Assembly: GCF_900090285.1 (NCBI RefSeq) | Contig: NZ_LT607754.1 | Coordinates: 6,164,001 to 6,228,000 of the forward strand | Length of the DNA: 64,000 bases | Source of the DNA: Micromonospora inositola | GTDB lineage: Bacteria > Actinomycetota > Actinomycetes > Mycobacteriales > Micromonosporaceae | Direction of reading: 5' to 3' | Shown here: positions 49,532-58,300 of the stretch, piece by piece | How the letters are laid out: each line of letters opens with the position of its first letter | How positions within the stretch are numbered: position 1 is the first letter of the stretch | Translations under genes and position numbers: made by a program | Notes under the pieces: generated by a model | Told to the model about the DNA's origin: nothing | What the model saw: the letters and a program-made list of their open reading frames with translations, nothing else | The model's database searches: none

Positions 49532-50979
49532 CGCGATCCCTCCGCGAGCTGGCGCAGCCGGGCCTCCCACGGGCCGAGGGTGGCGGCCCGGGTGTAGTTG
49601 TGTGCGTGCCGAAGCGCCGCCTCATGGGTCTCCCGGTCGACGTCCCGGGCGGCCTTCGCCGCGGCCACGAACGAGTGGGCGACGCAGTCGGCGTCGAGGC
49701 GCGGGCCGGCGAACCAGAGCGGATAGCCCTCCAGCACGTCCACCGCCGCGATCTCCGGCTGGTGCACCGACACCACCGGCTTGCCGGAAGCCATGTACTC
49801 GAAGACCTTTCCGGAGGTGACGTAGCGGGCGCCGGGCACACAGAAGACCAGCGCGTCGGTCTGGGCGTAGACGCTCGCCGCCTCGGCCTTGCCGAAGGGG
49901 CCCCGGTAACGCACGCCCACCTCCTCCTCCTCGGCGATCCGCTGCCGCAGCGGCGGCGCGTTGTCCGGGAAGAAGCCCAGGTGGCCGTGGATGTTCAGCT
50001 CGGCAGCGGCCATCAGCGGGTGCTGCCGAGCCCGCCGCCACCCCTCGAAGAGCACGTCGAGGGGGAGGTACGAGGTCACCGTGCCGATGTAGCCGAAGCG
50101 CAGTGGCCGGTTCGGGTCCGGGATTGTGTACTCATGCCGGCCCAGGATCTCCGGCTCCCAGCCGTTCGGCACCACCTGCATCTGGTCCGCCGCGAACGGG
50201 TAGCGCTCGGCGTGCCAGCGCCGCATCCCGTCGTTGACGAATACGATCTCGGCCGCGTCCCGCAGGACCTTGGCCTCCCACCGCATCGCCTTGCCGCCCT
50301 CTGGAACCGAGAGCTCCTCGGTGAACTGGTTGATGGTCCATGCGTCCCGGTAGTCGACCACATAGGGCACCCGGAGGATCCGGCCCAGCATCCGCGCCGC
50401 CGCGAACGAGACGAACGGGTTGCCGGTCGCCATGACGAGGTCGAACCGCTGCTCGCGGTGCAGCCGCAGCGCGGTCCGGAAGACGCCGGGCATCCAGGCC
50501 AGATACGGCTCGGGGAAGATGGCCTTCTGCAGCGCCCCGTGCAGCCGGTCGGAGAGCATCGGGAAGTTCGCCCGCAGCCGGCCGAACTTGCGCAGGTCCG
50601 TCTCCCAGTGGCGCATGTTCATCGCCGGGCGTTCCACGTGTACCCGCGGGTCGACCGTCGCCTCCAGCGTCTCGTCGCTGGCGCCGTCCAGATAGTGGGT
50701 GAAGAACTCCCTCGGCGCCGTCAGCACCGTCACACCCCAGCCGGCCTCGGCCAGGTGGTTGGCGGTGGCGCGGGCCCGGAAGACGCCGCTGGCCCGGCTG
50801 GGCGGGAAGTAGAAGGACAGGTAGAGAATTCGGGGGCGCGTTTCCGTCGCGCCAGTTGCCGCGTCGATGGCGCTGCCACTCCTCGTCTGGCCCGACCCCC
50901 CCGGCCTCCCGCGCCGGCCGCGGTGGCGCCGCGACCGGCCCGGGAGGTCCGGCGGTTCGGGTCTCGGATCAGGTCCCAT
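49528..50979 (-). CDS. Glycosyltransferase family 4
   Basis: 483-residue GT-B enzyme. The homologous part begins at about residue 50 with RILYLSFYFPPSRASGVFRA and includes the acceptor-domain segment RVPYVVDYRDAWTINQFTEE. The donor domain follows (RFGYIGTVTSYLPLDVLFEG, later YVTSGKVFEYMASGKPVVSV). The ATG at 50979 is a working choice. The first about 45 residues are rich in Arg and Pro with no homology, so the true start may be further in, or the tail may be real. It is coupled to the next gene by a GTGA overlap. Confidence 0.85.
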   Translation of the reverse strand: MGPDPRPEPPDLPGRSRRHRGRRGRPGGSGQTRSGSAIDAATGATETRPRILYLSFYFPPSRASGVFRARATANHLAEAGWGVTVLTAPREFFTHYLDGASDETLEATVDPRVHVERPAMNMRHWETDLRKFGRLRANFPMLSDRLHGALQKAIFPEPYLAWMPGVFRTALRLHREQRFDLVMATGNPFVSFAAARMLGRILRVPYVVDYRDAWTINQFTEELSVPEGGKAMRWEAKVLRDAAEIVFVNDGMRRWHAERYPFAADQMQVVPNGWEPEILGRHEYTIPDPNRPLRFGYIGTVTSYLPLDVLFEGWRRARQHPLMAAAELNIHGHLGFFPDNAPPLRQRIAEEEEVGVRYRGPFGKAEAASVYAQTDALVFCVPGARYVTSGKVFEYMASGKPVVSVHQPEIAAVDVLEGYPLWFAGPRLDADCVAHSFVAAAKAARDVDRETHEAALRHAHNYTRAATLGPWEARLRQLAEGSR

Positions 50980-51022
50980 GGGTCTGTGAGCCCGGGCGGG
51001 ACGCACCCGCCCGGAAATCTGG

Positions 51023-52306
51023 TCAGCCGCCGATGATGACCCGGCGAACCTCGGACCAACGGGCGGGGTCGGTCACCCGGCGCCCGTCCACCAGCACCGT
51101 CACGCCGGGCAGGTCCTGCTGGCCGAGCGTACGGTACTCGACATGGTCGGCCTGCACGACCGCCGCGGTGACCCGCTGGCCGTCGTATGCCGGCAGTCCC
51201 AGCGCGGTCAGCTCCTCCGCGGTGTACATCGGGTCCGAGACGTACGGCTTTGCACCCCGGGCCCGCAGCTCCTCCACGGTGGGGAAGACGCCGGAGAAGG
51301 CCGTCTCCTTGACCCCACCCCGGTACGCGGCGCCGAGCACCAGCACCTCGACGTCGGTCAGGTCGCCGTACGCGGCGGCGAGCAGGTCCACGGCGTACCG
51401 CGGCATGGCCGCGTTGGCCTCGCGGGCGGACCGGACGACCGTGGCCGCCGGGTCGTTCCACAGGTACATGCGGGGGTACACCGGAATGCAGTGCCCGCCG
51501 ACCGCGATGCCCGGCTGGTGGATGTGGCTGTACGGCTGAGTGTTGCAGGCCTCGATGACCTTGGTCACGTCGACGCCCACCGTGTCGGCGAACCGCGCGA
51601 ACTGGTTCGCCAGGCCGATGTTGACGTCCCGGTAGGTCGTCTCGGCGAGCTTGGCCAGCTCGGACGCCTCGGCGGAGCCCAGGTCCCAGACGCCGTTCGG
51701 GCGGTTCAGGTCGGCCCGCTCATCGAAGTCCAGCACCGCCTCGTAGAAGCGCACGCCGTGCGCGGCCGACGCCTCGTCGATGCCGCCGACCAGCTTCGGG
51801 TAGCGGCGCAGATCGGCGAAGACCCGCCCGGTGAGCACCCGCTCCGGGCTGAAGACCAGGTGGAAGTCCTTGCCGGCGGTGAGCCCGGAGCCCTCCTCCA
51901 GCATCGGCGCCCAGCGGTTGCGGGTGGTGCCGACCGGCAGCGTGGTCTCGTAGCTGACCAGGGTGCCCGGCTTCAGGCCGGCGGCGATCGCCCGGGTGGC
52001 GTCGTCCATCCAGCCGAAGTCCGGCACGCCCTCCCCGTCGACGAACAGCGGCACGACCACGACGACCGCCTCGGACTCGGCGACCGCCGCGGCGGTGTCG
52101 GTGGTGGCGCTGAGCAGCCCGGCGGAGACCACCTCCTTGAGCTTGGTGTCCAAGTCGGTCTCGCCGGGGAACGGCACCGCGCCGTCGTTGACCAGCTGTA
52201 CGACCCGCTCGGAGACGTCCGCCCCGATCACCCGGTGCCCCTTCGACGCGAACTGCACGGCGAGCGGCAGTCCGATCTTCCCGAGGGCGACGACGCAGAT
52301 GTTCAT
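51023..52306 (-). CDS. Nucleotide-sugar 6-dehydrogenase (WecC-like)
   Basis: 427-residue NAD-dependent dehydrogenase of the UDP-Glc/GDP-Man family, which oxidises C6 of a nucleotide sugar to the acid. The N-terminal Rossmann motif is CVVALGKIGLPLAVQFASKG. The catalytic cysteine is Cys273 in IAVGGHCIPVYPRMYL. AETTYRDVNIGLANQFARFA matches the dimer helix of UDP-ManNAc dehydrogenases. Because WecB is encoded at 58301, the likely product is UDP-N-acetylmannosaminuronic acid, though UDP-Glc cannot be excluded. It lies five bases downstream of the GT2 gene. Confidence 0.9.
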   Translation of the reverse strand: MNICVVALGKIGLPLAVQFASKGHRVIGADVSERVVQLVNDGAVPFPGETDLDTKLKEVVSAGLLSATTDTAAAVAESEAVVVVVPLFVDGEGVPDFGWMDDATRAIAAGLKPGTLVSYETTLPVGTTRNRWAPMLEEGSGLTAGKDFHLVFSPERVLTGRVFADLRRYPKLVGGIDEASAAHGVRFYEAVLDFDERADLNRPNGVWDLGSAEASELAKLAETTYRDVNIGLANQFARFADTVGVDVTKVIEACNTQPYSHIHQPGIAVGGHCIPVYPRMYLWNDPAATVVRSAREANAAMPRYAVDLLAAAYGDLTDVEVLVLGAAYRGGVKETAFSGVFPTVEELRARGAKPYVSDPMYTAEELTALGLPAYDGQRVTAAVVQADHVEYRTLGQQDLPGVTVLVDGRRVTDPARWSEVRRVIIGG

Positions 52307-52311
52307 GACTG

Positions 52312-53868
52312 CTACTTTCCTCCTAGTGGAAACCTGCGCCGCAGGCGGGCCATCAGCCGGCGCGGCGTCACAGGTGCTACGGCGATCACGAGCTGACCCT
52401 TGTGGTTCGCGGTGGTGGTGATGACGTGCAGACGGGGGCCGCGACGCACAAGCGTACGCTGCGGCACGGGCCGCGCCGGGCCGCGCAGGGCGGCCCCGCC
52501 GGTGGTGCCGAAGGCCTCGACCTCGGCCCGGATGAGCCGCAGTTCGCCGCCGGGGGCGATGCCGGCCAGCAATCCCGCCAGGGGGATCCGGGCCCGCACG
52601 GTGGTGCCGGTGCCGTCGGAGTCGACGGCGATGGTGACGCCGGGCGTGTCCCCCGCGCAGAGCCGGATCACGGGGGCGAGCCGCGGCAGGTCCGGGCGCG
52701 GGCTGCGGGCCGTGACGGCCAGCGCGCGGTTTCCCTCGAACGCCACGGAGATCGTGTCGAGCCGCGCAATCCAGTCCGCCACCGTGTCGGTGATCTCGAA
52801 CCAGCGGTCCGACATGCCGAGCCGGTCGTCGCGGAAGCCGGGATAGCCGGCGTACCAGCGGTCGCCGTCGACCAACGCCGGAGGGATGCCCTCCTCGGCG
52901 TCCTGTCGGATCACCGCGAGCAGGTCGTCCAGCCCGCCGTGCCAGGCGGCGCCGAGCCGCACCCGGGACTCGATCGGCAGCCGGTCCCGGATGTCATCGG
53001 TCAGGTAGCGCTCGGCCAGATTCCGCACTCCGACGCGGATCCGCTCCTGGACGTTCCGGTCCAGCCGCAGGAAGTCGTTCTCCAGGAGCTTGGCGACCTC
53101 CCAGGTGAAGTGCCGCAGCAGCACCACGTCGCGGCGCTTCCCCGGCTCGATCAGGCCGGCCACGAACTCGATGATCGACTCGGCGCAGCGCAGCCGCTCC
53201 AGATGCCGGCTCTTATAGGTGATGTTGCGGGCGTTCAGCCGCCGGACCGCGTAGTAGTAGTCGTAGTCGGCCAGCACCGAGATGCGGCTGGCTCGGACGC
53301 ACGCCTCGATGGTGAAGGGCTGGTCGCTGCCCACCGGCATGTCCTCCGGGTAGCGCAGGGCGTACCGTTCGATCAGCTCGCGCCGGAACAGCTTGGTGTT
53401 CGACAGGGACCAGGGCAGCGCCGAGTCGAAGAGGTCCACGTCGACCGCGTTTTCGGCGAAGATCGCCTGGTGGATGTAGCGGCTGTTCACCCCCACCGTC
53501 CGGCCGAGCACCACGTCCGAGCCGTACCGGTCGGCGGCGGTGACGAGCCGCTCCAGCGCCTCCGGGCCGAGATGGTCGTCCGAGCCGATGAAGAAGACGT
53601 AGCGGCCGGTGGCCTGGTCGAGGGCCCGGTTGCTGGGAGCCGCGGGACCACCGGAGTTGGGCTGGTGCAGCACCTTGACCGTGCCCGGGTGAAGCCGGGC
53701 GAAACGGTCCAACTCCCGCCCGCTGCCATCGGTGGACCCGTCGTCCACGGCGATGACCTCCAGGCGGTCCGGACCGATGGTCTGCTCCACGAGCGAGGTC
53801 AGGCACCTGGTCAGGTACGGCATGGTGTTGTAGACGGCGGTGATGACAGTGACGTCGGGTGTGGTCAC
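52312..53868 (-). CDS. Glycosyltransferase family 2 with C-terminal beta domain
   Basis: 518-residue protein with an N-terminal GT-A fold of about 230 residues: VTVITAVYNTMPYLTRCLTS, EVIAVDDGSTDGSGRELDRF, the DxD-like FFIGSDDHLGPEALE, and a region with GSDQPFTIEACVRAS. A helical middle follows (about 240-330). The C-terminal about 140 residues are beta-rich (ISVAFEGNRALAVTARSP), as in teichoic-acid-type enzymes such as TarS/TarP. The GTG at 53868 overlaps the upstream stop (GTGA). It probably polymerises or decorates a wall polymer. Confidence 0.85.
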   Translation of the reverse strand: MTTPDVTVITAVYNTMPYLTRCLTSLVEQTIGPDRLEVIAVDDGSTDGSGRELDRFARLHPGTVKVLHQPNSGGPAAPSNRALDQATGRYVFFIGSDDHLGPEALERLVTAADRYGSDVVLGRTVGVNSRYIHQAIFAENAVDVDLFDSALPWSLSNTKLFRRELIERYALRYPEDMPVGSDQPFTIEACVRASRISVLADYDYYYAVRRLNARNITYKSRHLERLRCAESIIEFVAGLIEPGKRRDVVLLRHFTWEVAKLLENDFLRLDRNVQERIRVGVRNLAERYLTDDIRDRLPIESRVRLGAAWHGGLDDLLAVIRQDAEEGIPPALVDGDRWYAGYPGFRDDRLGMSDRWFEITDTVADWIARLDTISVAFEGNRALAVTARSPRPDLPRLAPVIRLCAGDTPGVTIAVDSDGTGTTVRARIPLAGLLAGIAPGGELRLIRAEVEAFGTTGGAALRGPARPVPQRTLVRRGPRLHVITTTANHKGQLVIAVAPVTPRRLMARLRRRFPLGGK

Positions 53869-55478
53869 GTGTTCGCTCCCACCGACGGCTGCACCTCGCT
53901 CGTCGCACGCGGGTCCCCGATCCTGACGGCCGCTGGCCGCTCGGGCAGCAGGCGCGTGTAGACCTCGTCCATCACCGCCGCCTGCGCCGACCACGTCCAG
54001 CTTTCCAGCAGACCGGGCTGGTCGTAGGCGGCCCGGTACCGTGCCGGATCGGCAAGCACCGCGCGGACCGCCCGGACGTGGTCGGCCACGTCCTCGGCGC
54101 GGAACACCTCTCCCTGGCCCGTCGAGCGGACCGTGTCCGCCATCGTCCGCACGTCGCTGACCACCAGCGGCAAGCGGGCGTGCGAGTACTCGAAGAACTT
54201 GGTGATCAACGCGATCTCGTGGTTGGGCCAGTGCTGGATCGGGATGACCCCGACGTCGGCGGCGGACAGGAACCGGACCACCTGCCAGTGCGGCACGTAC
54301 GGCAGGACGTGCAGCCGGTCGGCGACGCCGAGCTCGGCGGCCCGGGCGCGAAGACCCACCACGTACGGTGAATCGGGCTTGTTGACAACCAGGGCGACGT
54401 GCGCGCCGGGCAGCTCGGGCAGCGCCTCGACCATGATCCCCAGTCCACGCTTCGGCGCGGCGACCCCGCTGTAGACCAGCAGCGGCATCTCCGGACCGAT
54501 CCCGCAGCGCTCGCGCAGGCCCGGCGCGTCGTCCTCGGCGCCGGCCGGCGGCGGACCGAGGTCGGGGGCGTTCAGCACCACCGCCGGGTCCTCGCTGAGC
54601 CCGTGCTCTCGGCGCAGCAGCTCGGCCAGGCCCGCCGAGACGGTCATCACCGCGTCGGCGTACGGGGCGTACTCGCGCTCGTGCGCCCGGTGGGCGGGCA
54701 GCCAGCGGGCGTTGTCCTTCCAGGGCTGCACGCCGGGAAGGAACTCGTGGGCGTCCCAGACCAGCTTGACCTTGCGCCCCTGTGCGGCGGCACGGATCTT
54801 GGCCCGGGCGCCCACACCGAGCATCCGGAAGTCATTGGCGTGGATCAGGTCAGGCCGCAGCTCGTCGAGCACCGGCCCGAAGGCCAGCTCGTAGTCCCAC
54901 AGGCCGGGCTCCAGCCGCCGCCAGGCACCGTCGCCCTTGACCAGCTGCCAGAACCGGGTGTACGCGAGGTCCCAGGGGTTGCGGAACTTGCGCCCCTTGC
55001 GGGCGCGGGTGAGCTGCCAGTACCGGAAGGAGACCCACTTCCCGGTGAGCCCGGCGGCCAGCTCCTCGGCGCGCAGCCACCGACGACGCAGCTCCAGATG
55101 GGGGGTCCTGGGAGCGGCCACGGCGAGCTGGGCGGCCCGTACGGCGAGGTCGGCCCGCCACGCCCTGACCGACTGGGCCCGGTGCGCCGCGATGCCGCTC
55201 GGCGGATAGGCCAGCGGCCAGCGCAGCCAGGCTCGCCGGAACTCGTGCCGGCGCCGGGCGAGCGGGTCGGGCATCGGCAGCAGCCGCACCCGAGCCTGCC
55301 CGAGGAGCCACTCACGTGGCTCGGTCACCGGCGACCGACCGAGCAGGATCACCTCCCAGCCAGCCTCGGCCGCGGACCGGGCGGCCTTCTGCACCCGCGA
55401 GTCACCGTTGACGGCGTTGTCCACCAGCATGACGACCCGACCACGGGCGGTCGCGCCGTCGGCGCCGTCGAACCTCAT
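53865..55478 (-). CDS. GT4 glycosyltransferase, SRVQK subtype
   Basis: 537-residue GT-B enzyme whose N-terminus VVMLVDNAVNGDSRVQKAAR closely parallels that of the 875-residue protein at 61261. A long arginine-rich insert of about 110 residues separates the first strands from LIHANDFRMLGVGARAKIRA and KLVWDAHEFLPGVQPW. The donor domain has LLVYSGVAAPKRGLGIMVEA and LITKFFEYSHARLPLVVSDV. The ATG at 55478 has a GGGAGAGG site about 14 bases upstream. It is the first gene of the five-gene minus-strand operon. Confidence 0.85.
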   Translation of the reverse strand: MRFDGADGATARGRVVMLVDNAVNGDSRVQKAARSAAEAGWEVILLGRSPVTEPREWLLGQARVRLLPMPDPLARRRHEFRRAWLRWPLAYPPSGIAAHRAQSVRAWRADLAVRAAQLAVAAPRTPHLELRRRWLRAEELAAGLTGKWVSFRYWQLTRARKGRKFRNPWDLAYTRFWQLVKGDGAWRRLEPGLWDYELAFGPVLDELRPDLIHANDFRMLGVGARAKIRAAAQGRKVKLVWDAHEFLPGVQPWKDNARWLPAHRAHEREYAPYADAVMTVSAGLAELLRREHGLSEDPAVVLNAPDLGPPPAGAEDDAPGLRERCGIGPEMPLLVYSGVAAPKRGLGIMVEALPELPGAHVALVVNKPDSPYVVGLRARAAELGVADRLHVLPYVPHWQVVRFLSAADVGVIPIQHWPNHEIALITKFFEYSHARLPLVVSDVRTMADTVRSTGQGEVFRAEDVADHVRAVRAVLADPARYRAAYDQPGLLESWTWSAQAAVMDEVYTRLLPERPAAVRIGDPRATSEVQPSVGANT

Positions 55479-55534
55479 GATGCGTCTTCGCCTCTCCCGT
55501 CGGGGGACCCGACTCCTGCCGCAGGACCTCGGCG

Positions 55535-55540
55535 AGTGTA
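55535..55540 (-). promoter_or_regulatory. Candidate -10 box for minus-strand glycan operon
   Basis: On the minus strand this reads TACACT, in the 152-bp divergent region; the leader would be about 50 nt. Confidence 0.35.
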
Positions 55541-55618
55541 CGGCAACCACCGATGTGACGAGCCGGGCGTCGGACGAGATGGCGGTAACGGGTCGTAAAG
55601 GTCCGACCGGCCGGCCGG

Positions 55619-55624
55619 TACTAT
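55619..55624 (+). promoter_or_regulatory. -10 box for leaderless plus-strand glycan operon
   Basis: TACTAT lies six bases before the GTG at 55631, with no ribosome site between. It is the likely promoter for the six-gene operon to 61181. Confidence 0.55.
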
Positions 55625-55630
55625 TGCTCG

Positions 55631-56752
55631 GTGTCCGTCACCCCGCAGGCCGCCGTGGCGGCTTCGGCCCCCGCCACGCCCCCGCCGACCGACGCCGCCC
55701 GACCCGGCCGGCAGTACTCACTCGACGTGCTCCGGATGCTCGCCATCTGCGGTGTGGTGGCGATCCACACCGTCGGCGCGGTGGTGGCCCACGACGAACT
55801 GCGGGGAACGCTCCAGTGGTGGCTCGCCGCCGGCGTCGACATCGGGGCGACCTGGACCGTGCCCCTCTTCGTAATGATCAGTGGTGCGCTCACCCTCTCC
55901 CCCCGCGCGCATGCCGACGGCCCCGGCGCCTTCTACCGAAGGCGGTTCACCCGGATCCTGCCCGCACTGGTCGTGTGGCATGTGATCTACCTGGTGGTGG
56001 CGCGGGTCGGGCTGCGGGGCGAACGGCTCACCATCGAGGGGCTCGCCGTGCTGCTGATCGACGCACGGGTCTTCACCGCCCTGTACTTCCTGTGGCTGAT
56101 CGCCGGGCTGTACGTGATCGCGCCGGTGCTCGTCGCGTTCCTGCGCGACGGCGGCCAGCGTCGCGCGCTGATCCTCTCGGCCGTCGCGCTCGGGTTCACC
56201 CTGGTCGCCTTCGTGGTGTCGGCGGTCGCCACCCGGCTGGGAGTGTCCCGTCCGATCCACCTGGGCGCGTTGACGATGTGGTGGCCGTACGTGGGCTACT
56301 TCGTCGCCGGGTGGGCGCTGCGGACGGTCCGGCTCGGGCCGCGGGCCACGGCGCTGGCGTCGGTCGCCGCCCTGGTCCTGCTGATCGAGGCAGTGTGGCA
56401 GTGGGGCACCCGGGCGGAGCGACCCCTGTTGCAGATCCTGATGCCGATCGGCTACCTGGGCGCGAGCGTCGCCCTGGCGACCATCTGCATCTTCCTGGTC
56501 GGGGTGAGCCTCGGCGCCCGGCACACCCCGTCCCCCGGCGCCGCCCGATGGGTGGTCCGGCTCTCCGAGGCGTCCTTCGGGGTGTTCCTTGTACACCTGC
56601 TGGTCTTCGAGCTGCTCCGGTACGTCCTGCCGGCGGTCCGGTCCGCTGAGTCCCTGCCGGTGATGCTCGGCACGTTCGTCGTGGTGCTGGTCACCTCCTT
56701 CGCCATCTCTCTCGGCGCAGCCCGCATCCCCTACGTCCGAGCCGTCTTCTGA
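55631..56752 (+). CDS. Acyltransferase family 3 (OafA/YrhL-like)
   Basis: 373-residue membrane acyltransferase with about ten hydrophobic helices, of the family that O-acetylates surface sugars. It has the family opening YSLDVLRMLAICGVVAIHTV with the essential His, then VPLFVMISGALTLSPRAH and the FYRRRFTRILPALVVW segment with conserved Arg. The first about 25 residues are Ala/Pro-rich. The GTG at 55631 fits the leaderless promoter. It starts the plus-strand operon and probably acetylates the glycan. Confidence 0.88.
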   Translation: MSVTPQAAVAASAPATPPPTDAARPGRQYSLDVLRMLAICGVVAIHTVGAVVAHDELRGTLQWWLAAGVDIGATWTVPLFVMISGALTLSPRAHADGPGAFYRRRFTRILPALVVWHVIYLVVARVGLRGERLTIEGLAVLLIDARVFTALYFLWLIAGLYVIAPVLVAFLRDGGQRRALILSAVALGFTLVAFVVSAVATRLGVSRPIHLGALTMWWPYVGYFVAGWALRTVRLGPRATALASVAALVLLIEAVWQWGTRAERPLLQILMPIGYLGASVALATICIFLVGVSLGARHTPSPGAARWVVRLSEASFGVFLVHLLVFELLRYVLPAVRSAESLPVMLGTFVVVLVTSFAISLGAARIPYVRAVF

Positions 56753-56781
56753 GGAGTTGCCATGTCGGGGGGTGCGACGCC

Positions 56782-57423
56782 GTGACCCTGTTGTCAGCTG
56801 AAGACAACGCTGCCTACTGGAACCGGCGGCACCTCACGGAAGGCGACCTGCGCTCCGGCGGCGACATGTCGTACGACGAGGGCACGAACCGGATGTTCTA
56901 CGTCCTGCGGCTGGGGCTGCTGCTCGACATCATCGGGCACAACGCCGATCCGGTGGCCCCGCTGCAGCTGCTCGACGCGGGCTGCGGAAAGGGCTGGTTC
57001 AGCCGGCAGTTGGCCCGCTTCGGCCACCAGGTCGACGGCATCGACGCCAGCGAAAGCGCCATCGCGCACTGCCGGGCGCAGGGCGGCCCGGCCCGGTTTC
57101 ACCTCGCCGCGCTGTCGGCGTGGCGCAGCCCGTGGTTCTACGACGTGGTCCTGGCTGTGGACGTCCTCTTCCACGTCCTCGACGATGACGAATGGGAGGC
57201 CTCGGTCCGCAACCTCGCCTCGCTGGTGGGACTGGGCGGACGGCTCGTACTCAGCGACTGGGGCGAGCCCGGCGACCGGGTCTTCGGCGACTACCAGGTC
57301 GTCCGCGGCACCGACCGCTACCTGGCGATGCTGCGGGAATGCGGACTGCGGGCCGAAGGCTGGCGGCCGTACGCATTCCGGCAGAACCCCATCGGCTTCC
57401 ACGTCTTCGTCCGGGAACACTGA
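56782..57423 (+). CDS. Class I SAM-dependent methyltransferase
   Basis: 213-residue methyltransferase. Motif I is LLDAGCGKGWFSRQLARFG, the acidic residue after beta-2 is in VDGIDASESAIAHCRAQG, and motif IV is FYDVVLAVDVLFHVLDDDEW. YWNRRHLTEGDL near the N-terminus is typical of sugar and small-molecule methyltransferases. The GTG at 56782 follows the acyltransferase by 29 bp. It probably methylates the growing glycan or a lipid-linked intermediate. Confidence 0.85.
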   Translation: MTLLSAEDNAAYWNRRHLTEGDLRSGGDMSYDEGTNRMFYVLRLGLLLDIIGHNADPVAPLQLLDAGCGKGWFSRQLARFGHQVDGIDASESAIAHCRAQGGPARFHLAALSAWRSPWFYDVVLAVDVLFHVLDDDEWEASVRNLASLVGLGGRLVLSDWGEPGDRVFGDYQVVRGTDRYLAMLRECGLRAEGWRPYAFRQNPIGFHVFVREH

Positions 57424-57433
57424 GAGGGACACG

Positions 57434-58189
57434 ATGCGCCTGCCCGAGGTCCTGGCCCTGCACCTCTCCGGCGTGCGGGAGGTCGTCGACGCCAGCCGCG
57501 AGGGGGTGGACCTCGCCGGGCGGTACCACCTCCCCGCTGACGTACGCCACCGACGGTGCGCCATCGCGGACGCCGGCGCGCTGGTCGGCACTCCGGACCG
57601 GCTCCTCGTCGGGCTCCTCGGACCGAAGCCCTCGGTGCATCTGAACCCACGAGAGGTGGCTGAGGCACTGACGGCGGCCGCACCCGGCACCCGCGCGGTC
57701 CTGCTGCTCGCCTGGCCTGTCGACCAACTGCCCGCGCACCTGCTCGTCGGACCGCTGGTGGCGGCCCGGTGCCAGATCGTGGACGCGATCCCGCTGAGCA
57801 CCGCCGGGATCCGCGGGGTGTCCGCCGCCCTCATCGCGCAACGCGTCGACCGTCCGCTTCCGCCGCGCGGTCACCTGGTGGACATGACCGTGGAAAGGCG
57901 TGCCGCCCACCCGCTGCCGGAACCGGTCGACGAGCTGCGCACGATGCTGCGCATGGCCAACGAGCACCAGCTCACCGGCCTCGTCACCCGGTCGGTACGC
58001 CGGCGGCTGCAGGCTCTCGAGGACGAGGTCGAACAGCAACGGCGGGTGATCGCCGAACGGGACGACCGGCTGGCCGCGCTCGAGGGCGAGCTCGCCGCGC
58101 TGCGCGGCGGCGAAGCGCCGGGGACGGGACAGCCGCCGGCCGGCGAGCCCTCGGAGGGATTCTTCGGCCCCGCCGGGCGCCCCAAGTAA
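57434..58189 (+). CDS. Unknown protein with C-terminal coiled coil
   Basis: 251-residue protein that I cannot assign. Residues about 1-175 look like one alpha/beta domain, with GTRAVLLLAWPVDQLPAHLL and CQIVDAIPLSTAGIRGV. Residues about 190-225 are a clear heptad coiled coil (RRRLQALEDEVEQQRRVIAE and onwards). The tail is Gly/Pro-rich. There is no signal or membrane helix. The ATG at 57434 has a GAGAGGGA site. It lies 10 bp after the methyltransferase gene, so it is probably a partner or scaffold of the glycan enzymes. Confidence 0.75.
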   Translation: MRLPEVLALHLSGVREVVDASREGVDLAGRYHLPADVRHRRCAIADAGALVGTPDRLLVGLLGPKPSVHLNPREVAEALTAAAPGTRAVLLLAWPVDQLPAHLLVGPLVAARCQIVDAIPLSTAGIRGVSAALIAQRVDRPLPPRGHLVDMTVERRAAHPLPEPVDELRTMLRMANEHQLTGLVTRSVRRRLQALEDEVEQQRRVIAERDDRLAALEGELAALRGGEAPGTGQPPAGEPSEGFFGPAGRPK

Positions 58190-58300
58190 GGTGTCCAGAG
58201 TCCGGTGTCTGGCGCCAGGGGCCGGCCACCGCCGCCCGTGCCGGGGCATCGCGCTCCATCAACCGGTCGCAGCAGGTCACGAGAAACGGGAGAACATGCC

